From NCBI GenBank assembly GCA_031287135.1, contig JAITTK010000107.1, forward strand, positions 1-7,308: a stretch of DNA of 7,308 nt, written 5' to 3'. Position 1 is the first letter of the stretch, and each line of letters begins with the position of its first letter. The DNA is from Candidatus Methanoplasma reticulitermitis (GTDB lineage: Archaea; Thermoplasmatota; Thermoplasmata; Methanomassiliicoccales; Methanomethylophilaceae). The position numbers and the translations under genes are program-made. The notes under the pieces were generated by a model that saw only the letters and a list, made by a program, of their open reading frames with translations, was not told the origin of the DNA and did no database searches. Positions 1 to 5,693 of this stretch are shown here, one piece after another.

Positions 1-330
1 CGTACCCGCTATAAGAGGTGAGAGTTGCTCTTTTTGGATGTAGTTCCTGAGCACTATCCAACCTTTTTTGATATCGAACAGGTCCGCCATCACGATGGAT
101 TCTCCCAAGGATGCGTCGATTCTGTCCACAACCAGTATCGCAAATTCGGACATTCCCAGTGAATAGAACAGCGATGAGAGTTTCTCCGGGTATTTCGTGG
201 GTTCTATCAGAGTCACGGAATCGGTCCCTTTCTTGATTTCGAAGAAAGTCATGTCCGTGACAGTCCCCTTCTTGCCGATCTTGTCGGCGAGGTCCTTGGT
301 GCCGAGGACGGCCGCATTCATATTGCCCAT
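1..330 (-). CDS. SelB-like/EF-Tu-like protein with degenerate G domain (N-terminal 110 residues, cut by window edge)
   Basis: The 110 visible residues follow the layout of an EF-Tu/SelB GTP-binding domain, but the nucleotide-binding motifs are gone. Residues 5-22 (from AAVLGTKDLADKIGKKGT) sit where the P-loop GHVDHGKT would be and keep no GKT/S. The DxxG switch II region is replaced by EPTKYPEK (43-50). The following helix and strand are EF-Tu-like (GMSEFAILVVD, 59-69). The NKxD motif is replaced by RNYI (95-98). This matches what I recall of the archaeal SelB-like (aSelBL) family, thought to be non-GTPase relatives of the selenocysteine elongation factor; their function is unknown. The ATG at 330 follows the ACT gene stop by 2 bases, with GGAG a few bases upstream. 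A second in-frame ATG at 321 is possible. It is the third gene of the minus-strand operon, and its C-terminal domains lie outside the window. Family assignment is from memory of motifs and is moderately sure; the lack of G motifs is seen directly. Confidence 0.72.
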   Translation of the reverse strand, partial: MGNMNAAVLGTKDLADKIGKKGTVTDMTFFEIKKGTDSVTLIEPTKYPEKLSSLFYSLGMSEFAILVVDRIDASLGESIVMADLFDIKKGWIVLRNYIQKEQLSPLIAGT

Positions 331-332
331 GA

Positions 333-764
333 TCAGATCTCCGACCTCTTGATCAGCCTTATACCGGATTCCCTGAGGGTTTTCACTGCTTTTTCAGGGT
401 CGTCGACTCTCACGAACAGCGATTCGAAATCCTTTCCGCTGTACGCATACCCGTAATCGATGTTGATGCCGGCTTTTCCGAGCACATCCGCGGCACCGAA
501 CAGCGAACCCGGGGAATCCTCGACGGCGATTCCTATCATGTCCGTCTTCTTGACGATAACCCCCTTGGACTTGATCTTCTCGAAGGCTTTGTCGGGATCG
601 TCGACTATGGCCCTCAGTATCCCGAATTCGGTGGATTCGGCCAAGTTAAATCCCTTTATGTTTATATTGCAGTCCTTCAGCACGCCGGCTACGGACGCCA
701 GACGCCCGGGTTCGTTGTTAACGAATATCGAAAGCTGTGTGATTATATTTTCATCATCCATCAT
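333..764 (-). CDS. Tandem ACT-domain protein (amino-acid-binding regulator paired with phenylacetate-CoA ligase)
   Basis: This 143-residue protein consists of two ACT domains and little else: one at about residues 9-70 (opening QLSIFVNNEPGRL) and one at about 76-138 (opening IGIAVEDSPGSLF). Both show the typical ACT turn with N/DxPG(R/S)L after the first strand and a DDP(D/E)KA helix start near the end. Such stand-alone double ACT proteins commonly sit beside phenylacetate-CoA ligase genes in archaea and anaerobic bacteria. They are presumed to bind an amino acid, probably aromatic or branched, and to modulate the partner enzyme; the ligand cannot be read from the sequence. The start ATG at 764 overlaps the ligase stop in an ATGA junction, which suggests translational coupling. 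AGAGG lies a few bases upstream, inside the ligase gene. A second ATG follows immediately at 761. The stop is TGA at 335-333, 2 bases before the next gene. Confidence 0.9.
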   Translation of the reverse strand: MMDDENIITQLSIFVNNEPGRLASVAGVLKDCNINIKGFNLAESTEFGILRAIVDDPDKAFEKIKSKGVIVKKTDMIGIAVEDSPGSLFGAADVLGKAGINIDYGYAYSGKDFESLFVRVDDPEKAVKTLRESGIRLIKRSEI

Positions 765-2059
765 ATCATCCTCTTATCCACAACTCTTTTTGCTTTGCCC
801 TCGAACCTCGGAAGTTCGCCCGGAGCCTTGAGCTCCACCATGGCAGCGACATTCAGATATTTCTTTAATTCGGACTCGATGTGGGCCCTCAGCCTGACCA
901 TATCCTCGACTTTATCGCTGAAGAATTCAGGTTTTATCTCCACCTGGATCCTGATGTCGTCCAGCGCACCGTCCCTGGTCAGTTCTATCATATACTGGTC
1001 GCCTATCTGCGGTATCCTCATCAGCGTGTACTCGATCTGGGAAGGGAACACGTTGATACCGCGGATAATGAGCATGTCATCGGACCTGCCCGTTATCCTG
1101 GATATTCTCGGGGATGTCCTTCCGCACGGGCACTCCCCATCCATCAGGGAGCTTATGTCCTTGACTCTGAAACGGACTATCGGGAGGGCCTCCTTCTTAA
1201 GCATTGTGACGACCATCTCTCCTTTCTCTCCATTCTCCAGCGGCTCGCCGGTATCCGGATCGAGTATTTCGACGTACATTATGTCCCCCCCTATGTGGAT
1301 GCCGTTCCTTTCCTCGCATTCGGTGAACATGGGACCGGCCTGCTCGGATGTCCCGTATATGTCGTATGCTCTGATGCCCATGGAACTCTCTATCTTCGCT
1401 CTCATGCTCTCAGTCCAAGGCTCGGCTCCGAGCACCGCTTTCTTCAGACAGGTGTCCCTTCTGAAATCAATGCCCATCTTACCGGCCACATGGCTCATGT
1501 GCATAAGGTATGACGGGGTGCATGCTATCGCCGTCACGTCCAGGTCCTGCATGAGTTCCAATTGCCTTTCCGTGCTTCCGGTGCTGGTCGGAACGACCGA
1601 CGCTCCGACTTTCTCCGCCCCGTAGTGAAGTCCCAGGCCGCCCGTGAAAAGCCCGTATCCGTAAGATACCTGCAGTATATCCTCACTGCCTATCCCGATG
1701 GATGTCAGAGATCTCGCCAATGCCTCGGTCCAGTATGCCAGATCATTCTGGGTGTATCCCATGACGGTCGGTTTCCCGCTCGTCCCGGATGATGCGTGAA
1801 ACCTCACTATCTCCTTATTGGGGACGCTGAACATCTTCGTGGGATAGTTCTCCCTCAGGTCCTCTTTGTACATGAACGGAAGCTTACCGACATCGTCCAA
1901 AGACTGCATGTCATCGGGGTGGACCCCCGCGCTTTTCATCTTATCGTGATAGAATCTGTTGAAACTGTATAGGTCGTTGACAAGACTCTTGAAACTCCTG
2001 TATTGGAGTTTTCTGAGATCTTCGACTGCCATACATTCTATGTTAGCATTCCAGTACAT
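761..2059 (-). CDS. paaK: Phenylacetate-CoA ligase (AMP-forming), archaeal PaaK-like
   Basis: The 432-residue product is a full-length PaaK-type member of the adenylate-forming superfamily, which joins an aryl acetate to CoA using ATP in the cytoplasm. Visible motifs are the N-terminal MYWN, the phosphate loop ASSGTSGKPT (89-98), a substrate-pocket stretch SYGYGLFTGG (132-141), GAEPW (211-215), the adenine motif YGTSE (235-239), a CPCGR cysteine pair (310-314), the hinge GRSDDMLIIRG (324-334) and the C-terminal lysine region GKAKRV (421-426). The usual RTxD ribose motif reads RVKD (298-301), a mild deviation. I chose ATG 2059 because family members begin MYWN; a TTG at 2068 in frame would add three residues. 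In archaea this enzyme is often linked to indolepyruvate:ferredoxin oxidoreductase for aromatic amino-acid breakdown or synthesis from aryl acetates; that partner is not in the window. It is the first gene of a ligase/ACT/SelB-like operon. The substrate (phenyl-, 4-hydroxyphenyl- or indoleacetate) is not determinable here. Confidence 0.93.
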   Translation of the reverse strand: MYWNANIECMAVEDLRKLQYRSFKSLVNDLYSFNRFYHDKMKSAGVHPDDMQSLDDVGKLPFMYKEDLRENYPTKMFSVPNKEIVRFHASSGTSGKPTVMGYTQNDLAYWTEALARSLTSIGIGSEDILQVSYGYGLFTGGLGLHYGAEKVGASVVPTSTGSTERQLELMQDLDVTAIACTPSYLMHMSHVAGKMGIDFRRDTCLKKAVLGAEPWTESMRAKIESSMGIRAYDIYGTSEQAGPMFTECEERNGIHIGGDIMYVEILDPDTGEPLENGEKGEMVVTMLKKEALPIVRFRVKDISSLMDGECPCGRTSPRISRITGRSDDMLIIRGINVFPSQIEYTLMRIPQIGDQYMIELTRDGALDDIRIQVEIKPEFFSDKVEDMVRLRAHIESELKKYLNVAAMVELKAPGELPRFEGKAKRVVDKRMI

Positions 2060-2085
2060 GTTCCGCAACCTTGCTGACCTGATGT

Positions 2086-2103
2086 TGGTTTTATTATTTA
2101 TGG
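2086..2103. promoter_or_regulatory. Shared A/T-rich promoter element between divergent genes
   Basis: The stretch reads TTATTATTTA at 2091-2100 on the plus strand and TAAATAATAAAA on the minus strand, inside otherwise GC-rich DNA. Archaeal TATA boxes lie about 25-30 bases before the transcription start. Its centre (about 2094) is about 27 bases from the methyltransferase ATG at 2121, implying a leaderless plus transcript. It is about 35 bases from the ligase ATG at 2059, implying a leader of about 9 bases. A single element may therefore serve both directions. This is inferred from position and composition only. Confidence 0.5.
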
Positions 2104-2120
2104 AATGCTTACGAGAATGT

Positions 2121-2750
2121 ATGGAAGGCCCGTCCGATCATCGGGGAGGCGAGTGTCAAGCCGACTGCTGGGAACGGTTCTATCGGGAACACAGGAGGCC
2201 GTGGAGAGGGATAGGCAATGTGACGCTCGACATAGAGCCCGGGTCGAAGGTTCTGGACATAGGATGCGGCAACGGAAAGACCGTCGCAGCACTCATAAAG
2301 ATGGGCATGGACGTAACCGGTCTGGACTTCTCGGATTCGGCGATAAGCTATTGTATGGACGCGTTCGGCGATAAGGCGAGATTCTCCGTCGCCGGATGCG
2401 AACATATGCCTTTTCCAGATGATTCTTTCGATGCGGTCACCGCCGTGCATGTGTTGGAGCACCTTGACGACGTCCAGCTCAGAGACACGGTAGCGGAGAT
2501 ATCCAGAGTACTGCTGCCCCGGGGCATAGTGTTCGTGAGGTCGTTCGCCGTTGGGGACATGAGGTCCGGCGGCGGGAACATGAACACAAGGGGGAACGGT
2601 ATCGAGTACCGGTACCATACCGTAGAGGATATGAAAAGGGCCTTCAAGGGGTTCGAGCTCGTGAGATCGGAAAGGAAGGATGAGACCATGCGTTTCGGTG
2701 CCGTGAGGGTGAAGACGGAATGCCTGTTCCGTCTCTCCGACGGACAGTAA
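2121..2750 (+). CDS. Class I SAM-dependent methyltransferase
   Basis: The 209-residue protein has the Rossmann-like methyltransferase fold. It has an N-terminal WERFYREHRRPW segment (17-28), the SAM-binding motif I VLDIGCGNG (44-52), the acidic end of strand 2 in GLDFSDSAI (67-75), the adenine-contact and post-motif region EHMPFPDDSFDAVTAVHVLE (94-113), and a late GxxxFVRSF strand (135-142). A C-terminal part (YRYHTVEDMKRAF) resembles the tail of small Methyltransf_11/TehB-like enzymes. The substrate cannot be deduced: small molecule, thiol or metalloid are all possible. ATG 2121 is preferred because it lies about 27 bases after the A/T box and no ribosome-binding site precedes it, as in leaderless archaeal mRNAs. 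ATG 2100 in frame would add seven residues but falls inside the A/T box. It stands alone on the plus strand, divergent from the ligase operon, and ends in TAA, the only non-TGA stop seen here. It is cysteine-containing but has no cluster motif. Confidence 0.85.
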   Translation: MEGPSDHRGGECQADCWERFYREHRRPWRGIGNVTLDIEPGSKVLDIGCGNGKTVAALIKMGMDVTGLDFSDSAISYCMDAFGDKARFSVAGCEHMPFPDDSFDAVTAVHVLEHLDDVQLRDTVAEISRVLLPRGIVFVRSFAVGDMRSGGGNMNTRGNGIEYRYHTVEDMKRAFKGFELVRSERKDETMRFGAVRVKTECLFRLSDGQ

Positions 2751-2757
2751 ATATTTT
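2748..2757 (+). promoter_or_regulatory. Probable TATA box for the membrane protein/YkgJ unit
   Basis: TAAATATTTTATT begins at the methyltransferase stop codon and is the only A/T-rich run before the next gene. A start about 25-27 bases downstream would give a leader of roughly 20 bases carrying the Shine-Dalgarno sequence at 2783-2789. Whether the two downstream genes also receive read-through from the methyltransferase gene is unknown. Confidence 0.45.
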
Positions 2758-2782
2758 ATTGGACATCTGAATCAGTGGTCAG

Positions 2783-2789
2783 AAAGGAG
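2783..2789 (+). promoter_or_regulatory. Strong ribosome-binding site
   Basis: AAAGGAG lies 8 bases before ATG 2798. It is the clearest Shine-Dalgarno sequence in the window and fixes the start of the small membrane protein. It contrasts with the SD-less starts of the methyltransferase and flavoprotein genes. Confidence 0.7.
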
Positions 2790-2797
2790 CAATATTA

Positions 2798-3076
2798 ATG
2801 GATGATTATGATGATATTCCGCGGAATCCGGTCGGGTATGCAGCACTGTCTCTGGCATGCGGTTTGGCGGGGGTGGCGATAGTTTTAGCCTTATCTGAGC
2901 AGTCGATGATATCAGTGATGCTGGGGGCGGTGGGTATGGTGGTCGGAGGATTCGCCATAAACCTCGGCAACCATTTCCCCACCGACGACAGGATAAAGTT
3001 CATGGCGATATCCGCCGCAGGCATACTCATGTCGGTCATGGCATTCATGTTCGGTCTCGCAAACTGGGTCGGATGA
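2798..3076 (+). CDS. Small three-helix membrane protein of unknown function
   Basis: The 92-residue product begins with an acidic cytoplasm-like tail (MDDYDDIP) and then has three hydrophobic segments at about 12-33, 37-56 and 67-88. These are rich in Gly, Ala, Val and Met, and a short polar loop (NHFPTDDRIK, 58-67) separates the second and third. I do not recognise a family. The pattern loosely recalls small DUF4190-like or holin-sized membrane proteins, but no diagnostic motif is visible. The good ribosome-binding site and normal codon use support it as a real gene. Its TGA stop is 9 bases before the next start, so it is probably co-transcribed with the cysteine-cluster protein. Confidence 0.8.
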   Translation: MDDYDDIPRNPVGYAALSLACGLAGVAIVLALSEQSMISVMLGAVGMVVGGFAINLGNHFPTDDRIKFMAISAAGILMSVMAFMFGLANWVG

Positions 3077-3085
3077 GGCAGTCAG

Positions 3086-3610
3086 ATGGCCGTATACAGG
3101 GGAAAATATGTGCTCAGGGGTCTGAATGAGATATCCCCGGAGATGGAAAAGGACCTGGACGAGGCATACGGGATATGCATGAGTTACAGGGACACGTTCC
3201 CATGTGAGATGTGCGGCAGATGCTGTCATCAGCCCAATATCGTGGTGCTCCCGGACGAGGTGGATCGGATAGCTCATGCCGCAGGGATACCTCTGCATGA
3301 CTTCATCACCGGCTACCTGGACAGTACCTGCGACGGAAGGCTGCTGTTCAAGCGGTCCGATCCATGCGCGTTCCTCGGGAAGGACAACAAATGCAGGATA
3401 TGGAAGAACCGTCCGGAGATATGCGGGGATTTCCCTTACTCGGTCTCCATGTTCGTGAGCCGGGTGTACATCGCGCTGTCGAACGACGATGCCGACATAA
3501 TGGAGATGACCGAATACATGGACGATTCCTGGCCGTGCACTAAGATCATAAGATCAAGCATCGCGGAAAAGGTCCGGGTGACAAGACAGGCGAAAGCGAG
3601 TCATCCCTGA
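3086..3610 (+). CDS. YkgJ-type cysteine-cluster protein (putative zinc or iron-sulfur binding)
   Basis: The 174-residue protein carries the family hallmark CxxCGxCC at 40-47 (CEMCGRCC) after an F/P lead-in. A second cysteine set follows: C94 in DPCAFLG, C103 in NKCRIW and C113 in RPEICGDFP, with RPxxCxxFP the other conserved signature. Extra cysteines are C31, C82 and C151. The family (UPF0153/CxxCxxCC, PF03692) is predicted to bind a metal, zinc or Fe-S, and has no firmly known general role. Some relatives are linked to flagellin lysine methylation in bacteria. The ATG at 3086 follows the membrane-protein stop by 9 bases, with GATGAGG spanning that stop as a possible ribosome-binding site. 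The 3-prime end overlaps the convergent hydrolase by 10 bases. Length is normal for the family. Residues that could form two metal sites are intact. Confidence 0.88.
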   Translation: MAVYRGKYVLRGLNEISPEMEKDLDEAYGICMSYRDTFPCEMCGRCCHQPNIVVLPDEVDRIAHAAGIPLHDFITGYLDSTCDGRLLFKRSDPCAFLGKDNKCRIWKNRPEICGDFPYSVSMFVSRVYIALSNDDADIMEMTEYMDDSWPCTKIIRSSIAEKVRVTRQAKASHP

Positions 3611-4371
3611 TGTTCTCCGATGAAGTCCATAACGGCGGGTATGTATGATTCCTGGGGTATCAGATGTCCCGCGCCTTTTATGAGGAGGATCCTGCAATCG
3701 GGGATGATCTCCTTGAACTTCATACCCTCACTCCAATCTATCATGAAATCCCTGTCTCCGTGTATCACAAGGCTCGGGACGTCGATCGGTCCGTCGAGAC
3801 GGGACATGCCGACGGCATTGAGCTGATGTCTAAGACCGACCGGGTTTCGGAGAGAAGGGGGCCGAATATCTTCGCCGGCCCTTTCTTTCTCGTCGAAGAA
3901 CTCATCGGTGTTGCACAGACCGTTAATCATGCTGCCGAGACAGTCCATAGGTGCACCGTCCTCAACGGCGCAGAGCGCGGACGAGAGCATATACATTGTG
4001 CGTGCGGGCCTCCAGCGGTATGATGAGACGAGAGTGAGCGAAGAGACCCTGTCGGGAACGGTCTCCGCCACCTTATATGCAGCGTGCGACCCCATTGACC
4101 AACCGACTATGCTGAATTTCTCCAAACCCAGTTCATCGGTCAGACATATGATGTCATCTGCGATGTCATCGAGGGTGAACTGACCTTCATACGATGTCTT
4201 TCCCACACCCCGGTTGTCGATCCTTATAACGGTGTACTCTTCGGACATTATGTCGAGTGCTTTCTTCCAGAAATTGATATCACCGCCGAACCCGGTTAAC
4301 AGTATGACCGGCGGTCCGTTCCCGTCCATCTCGTAGTACATGTTTGCACCGTTGACGTTGACATAAGGCAT
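3601..4371 (-). CDS. Alpha/beta-hydrolase fold protein
   Basis: The 256-residue protein has a complete catalytic triad. The nucleophile Ser92 is in the elbow GWSMGS (90-95), the probable acid Asp208 is in HGDRD (204-208), and His236 is in GAGHL (233-237). The oxyanion region LTGFGGD (25-31) follows strand 3, and DNRGVGKT (52-59) is the usual loop after strand 4. The region of about 122-190 forms the variable cap. This layout is typical of small esterases, 3-oxoadipate enol-lactonase-like and other carboxylester hydrolases; the substrate is not readable. I chose ATG 4371 (MPYVNVNG) because homologues start near there and it lies about 30 bases after an A/T box. ATG 4383 would add four residues, and ATG 4437 would place the A/T box inside the gene. 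The stop TGA (3603-3601) overlaps the end of the YkgJ-type gene. Confidence 0.88.
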   Translation of the reverse strand: MPYVNVNGANMYYEMDGNGPPVILLTGFGGDINFWKKALDIMSEEYTVIRIDNRGVGKTSYEGQFTLDDIADDIICLTDELGLEKFSIVGWSMGSHAAYKVAETVPDRVSSLTLVSSYRWRPARTMYMLSSALCAVEDGAPMDCLGSMINGLCNTDEFFDEKERAGEDIRPPSLRNPVGLRHQLNAVGMSRLDGPIDVPSLVIHGDRDFMIDWSEGMKFKEIIPDCRILLIKGAGHLIPQESYIPAVMDFIGEHQG

Positions 4372-4397
4372 ATCGGTCTGCATGGCAAACACGATAC

Positions 4398-4406
4398 TAA
4401 ATATTT
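4398..4406 (-). promoter_or_regulatory. Probable TATA box for the alpha/beta hydrolase
   Basis: Read on the minus strand this is AAATATTTA, centred about 31 bases before ATG 4371. That predicts a transcript starting within a few bases of the ATG. Identification rests only on composition and spacing. Confidence 0.45.
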
Positions 4407-4478
4407 CTGCCGTCCAAATAATTTTCAGGTACATCATAAAAGTTTATGGAAAAAGCCATGAGAAACCTGTTTTTCAGT

Positions 4479-4500
4479 AAACCCTCATCCAATTGGGTTT
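4479..4500. repeat. Short hairpin followed by a T run
   Basis: AAACCC (4479-4484) pairs perfectly with GGGTTT (4495-4500) around a 10-base loop, and the plus strand continues into TTATC. A six-base stem is weak. It could be a terminator for a plus-strand RNA or chance. A second 6-base inverted pair, GAAAAA 4449-4454 with TTTTTC 4470-4475, lies next to it. Confidence 0.35.
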
Positions 4501-4738
4501 TATCTGGATTCCGTAATTTCTCGGTCCATAAAAACTGTGTTCATTCCTCAATAGATTGATCGTTATCATCAAACCGCATGACTCTGCTGTATTGGACATC
4601 ATTCGTTCCTTTGCTGCAAATTTTATTGAAGGAAGCATAACTTTCAAAACAATCTGATCAACCCCCCTCGGTTCATGGAATGTGCACACCGTAAATCAGG
4701 CTAATCGTCTTGTATCGCCTATCATGTATGCGCGTTCC

Positions 4739-4804
4739 AATTCATGGCCTATCATTCAGAATAGGCGTTTTCCATCTTCGATAAGTGCATAATCCCCATG
4801 AATT
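4739..4804. repeat. Nested inverted repeats (candidate structured RNA or protein-binding site)
   Basis: AATTCATGG (4739-4747) is matched by its exact reverse complement CCATGAATT (4796-4804), a 9-base stem. Inside it GCCTAT (4747-4752) pairs with ATAGGC (4761-4766) around an 8-base loop; the two stems share base 4747. GCCTATCAT also occurs as a direct repeat at 4717-4725 and 4747-4755, so the upstream copy could compete for ATAGGC (with CGCCTAT/ATAGGCG, 7 bases). The arrangement is seen directly; its function is unknown. Confidence 0.45.
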
Positions 4805-4815
4805 AGTTTCCAGGT

Positions 4816-4859
4816 CCAGTGTAATATGGTGGTAAAAATCACATCCAAACATATACTGG
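4816..4859. repeat. Imperfect hairpin upstream of a TATA-like box
   Basis: CCAGT (4816-4820) pairs with ACTGG (4855-4859). After a 3-base bulge, ATATG (4824-4828) pairs with CATAT (4850-4854). An inner GTG/CAC (4829-4831 with 4840-4842) is possible. It ends 20 bases before the TATA-like box at 4879, so it could be an operator or part of a minus-strand RNA. Significance in A/T-rich DNA is uncertain. Confidence 0.35.
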
Positions 4860-4878
4860 TTGGATGGTGATCAAAAGG

Positions 4879-4888
4879 TTTATAAAAA
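4879..4888. promoter_or_regulatory. TATA-like box in the intergenic region
   Basis: TTTATAAAAA preceded by AAAAGG is the best match to an archaeal TATA box with an upstream purine-rich element in this window. On the plus strand it would start an RNA near 4909, giving either a long (about 200 base) leader for the flavoprotein operon or a separate small RNA. The reverse reading (TTTTTATAAACC) could equally start a minus-strand RNA near 4856 that runs through the inverted repeats. Confidence 0.4.
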
Positions 4889-5086
4889 TGATTATATGGT
4901 TTTCAGATCTGTACACATATTCCGGTGATGGAGACCTGATATTTTTGTATTTTGAAGACAATTTTCGTTGCAATTGGAAATCTTACAGATTTATGGTAAT
5001 TTGCATCGTAATGGAAAATTTTTCAGCAGATGCCTCGTCCATTCGATTCTAAAACCAGGATATGGGCTTGTTTATTTATTCGTATG

Positions 5087-5096
5087 TTATTATAAG
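5087..5096 (+). promoter_or_regulatory. Probable proximal TATA box of the flavoprotein/mutase operon
   Basis: TTATTATAAG is centred about 24 bases before ATG 5115, the spacing expected for a leaderless archaeal transcript. No Shine-Dalgarno sequence is visible just before that ATG, which agrees. A further A/T run, TTTATTTATT at 5071-5080, is an alternative. Confidence 0.5.
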
Positions 5097-5114
5097 GGCA
5101 CCGATGTGATTCAG

Positions 5115-5693
5115 ATGAAGGTAGTAGCTTTCAATTGCAGCCCCAGAAAGGATGGTAACACAAGCCACATGATCAAAGACGTGCTCAGGATATTGGAGTC
5201 GGAAGGCATAGAGACGGAGTTCGTGCAGGTCGGAGGCTATGACATGCATGGCTGCAGGGCATGCGGGGCATGCGCCAGAACCAAGAACATGCGATGTATA
5301 ATGGACGACGATCTTCTGAACACATGTGTAGAGAAGATGATCGAAGCGGACGGCATCATCATCGGGTCCCCCACATATTTCGCGGATGTCACATCAGAGG
5401 CCAAAGCCCTGATCGACCGTGCGGGATATGTGGTTAGGATGAACGGCATACCCACGAAAAGGAAGGTGGGTGCCGCGATAGTGGCCGTTAGACGCGCGGG
5501 TGCCGTTCACACGTTCAACACGATAAACCAGTTCTTCACGATCAATGAGATGATAGTCGTCGGGTCCTCATACTGGAACCTGAGCGTAGCATGGAAAGAG
5601 GGCGACTACGAGAATGACAAGGAAGGGGTCAGGACCATGAAGGACCTCGGAGACAACATGGCCTGGTTGCTGAAAAAGATAAAGGGGGAATGA
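5115..5693 (+). CDS. Iron-sulfur flavoprotein (Isf-like), NADPH-dependent FMN reductase fold
   Basis: The 192-residue protein has a flavodoxin-like fold with the compact cysteine motif of archaeal Isf: C47, C50, C53 and C61 (CxxCxxCx7C in GCRACGACARTKNMRC). As I recall, the first three positions match Methanosarcina Isf, and such motifs hold a 4Fe-4S cluster. The FMN phosphate loop is NCSPRKDGNTS (7-17), and the second flavin loop is GSPTYFADVTSEAK (about 88-101). Isf proteins take electrons from ferredoxin and reduce oxygen species or other acceptors; the partner here is not shown. Length equals that of characterised Isf (about 190). ATG 5115 is chosen because MKVVAFNCSP is the family start; a GTG nine bases earlier is in frame. 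It probably starts a leaderless mRNA and is translationally coupled to the phosphoglycerate mutase gene through an ATGA overlap. It could instead be a general flavodoxin-family quinone or FMN reductase. Confidence 0.87.
   Translation: MKVVAFNCSPRKDGNTSHMIKDVLRILESEGIETEFVQVGGYDMHGCRACGACARTKNMRCIMDDDLLNTCVEKMIEADGIIIGSPTYFADVTSEAKALIDRAGYVVRMNGIPTKRKVGAAIVAVRRAGAVHTFNTINQFFTINEMIVVGSSYWNLSVAWKEGDYENDKEGVRTMKDLGDNMAWLLKKIKGE

Larger units (their letters stand above)
4384..5114. other. A/T-rich intergenic region without a convincing gene
   Basis: About 730 bases separate the hydrolase start from the flavoprotein start. Three 60-base blocks counted by hand at 4861-5040 are about one-third G+C, against about 60% in the neighbouring mutase gene. 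No ORF here has recognisable motifs: the longest candidates (minus 4474-4689, 71 residues with a GTG start; plus 4864-5052, 62 residues) look accidental. The region holds an A/T box upstream of each flanking gene, a TATA-like box at 4879-4888, a hairpin at 4479-4500 and nested inverted repeats at 4739-4859. I saw no tRNA, CRISPR, IS ends or C/D-box RNA signature. It could carry a small RNA, a long 5-prime leader, or the remains of a decayed or foreign insertion. Confidence 0.7.

Noticed and set aside
795..1625. A 276-codon plus-strand frame and another at 881-1513 opposite the ligase gene
   Set aside because: They are antisense to a gene with all family motifs and their products show no recognisable domain. 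GC-rich coding DNA commonly leaves such open antisense frames.
1959..2120. An N-terminal extension of the methyltransferase frame back to 1959
   Set aside because: It would overlap the divergent ligase gene and its promoter, and the added residues do not fit the family. Start 2121 is better supported by promoter spacing.
4474..4689. A 71-codon minus-strand frame in the A/T-rich gap
   Set aside because: It starts with GTG, ends inside the hairpin region, has no ribosome-binding site or recognisable motif, and its composition is that of the surrounding intergenic DNA. A decayed gene cannot be excluded.
4717..4755. Repeated GCCTATCAT as a possible CRISPR or att-site repeat
   Set aside because: There are only two 9-base copies. 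No array periodicity, integrase gene or tRNA gene lies nearby.
4930..4960. GGTGATGG and a following CTGA resembling C and D boxes of an archaeal guide RNA
   Set aside because: The C box is imperfect, the two boxes are too close, and no C-prime/D-prime pair or terminal stem is present.
4864..5052. A 62-codon plus-strand frame in the A/T-rich gap
   Set aside because: It contains the best TATA-like box of the region, has no ribosome-binding site, and encodes an aromatic, low-complexity product with no motif.
4968..5114. An N-terminal extension of the flavoprotein frame back to 4968
   Set aside because: The family begins at MKVVAFNCSP, and the added 49 residues come from A/T-rich DNA that contains the promoter.
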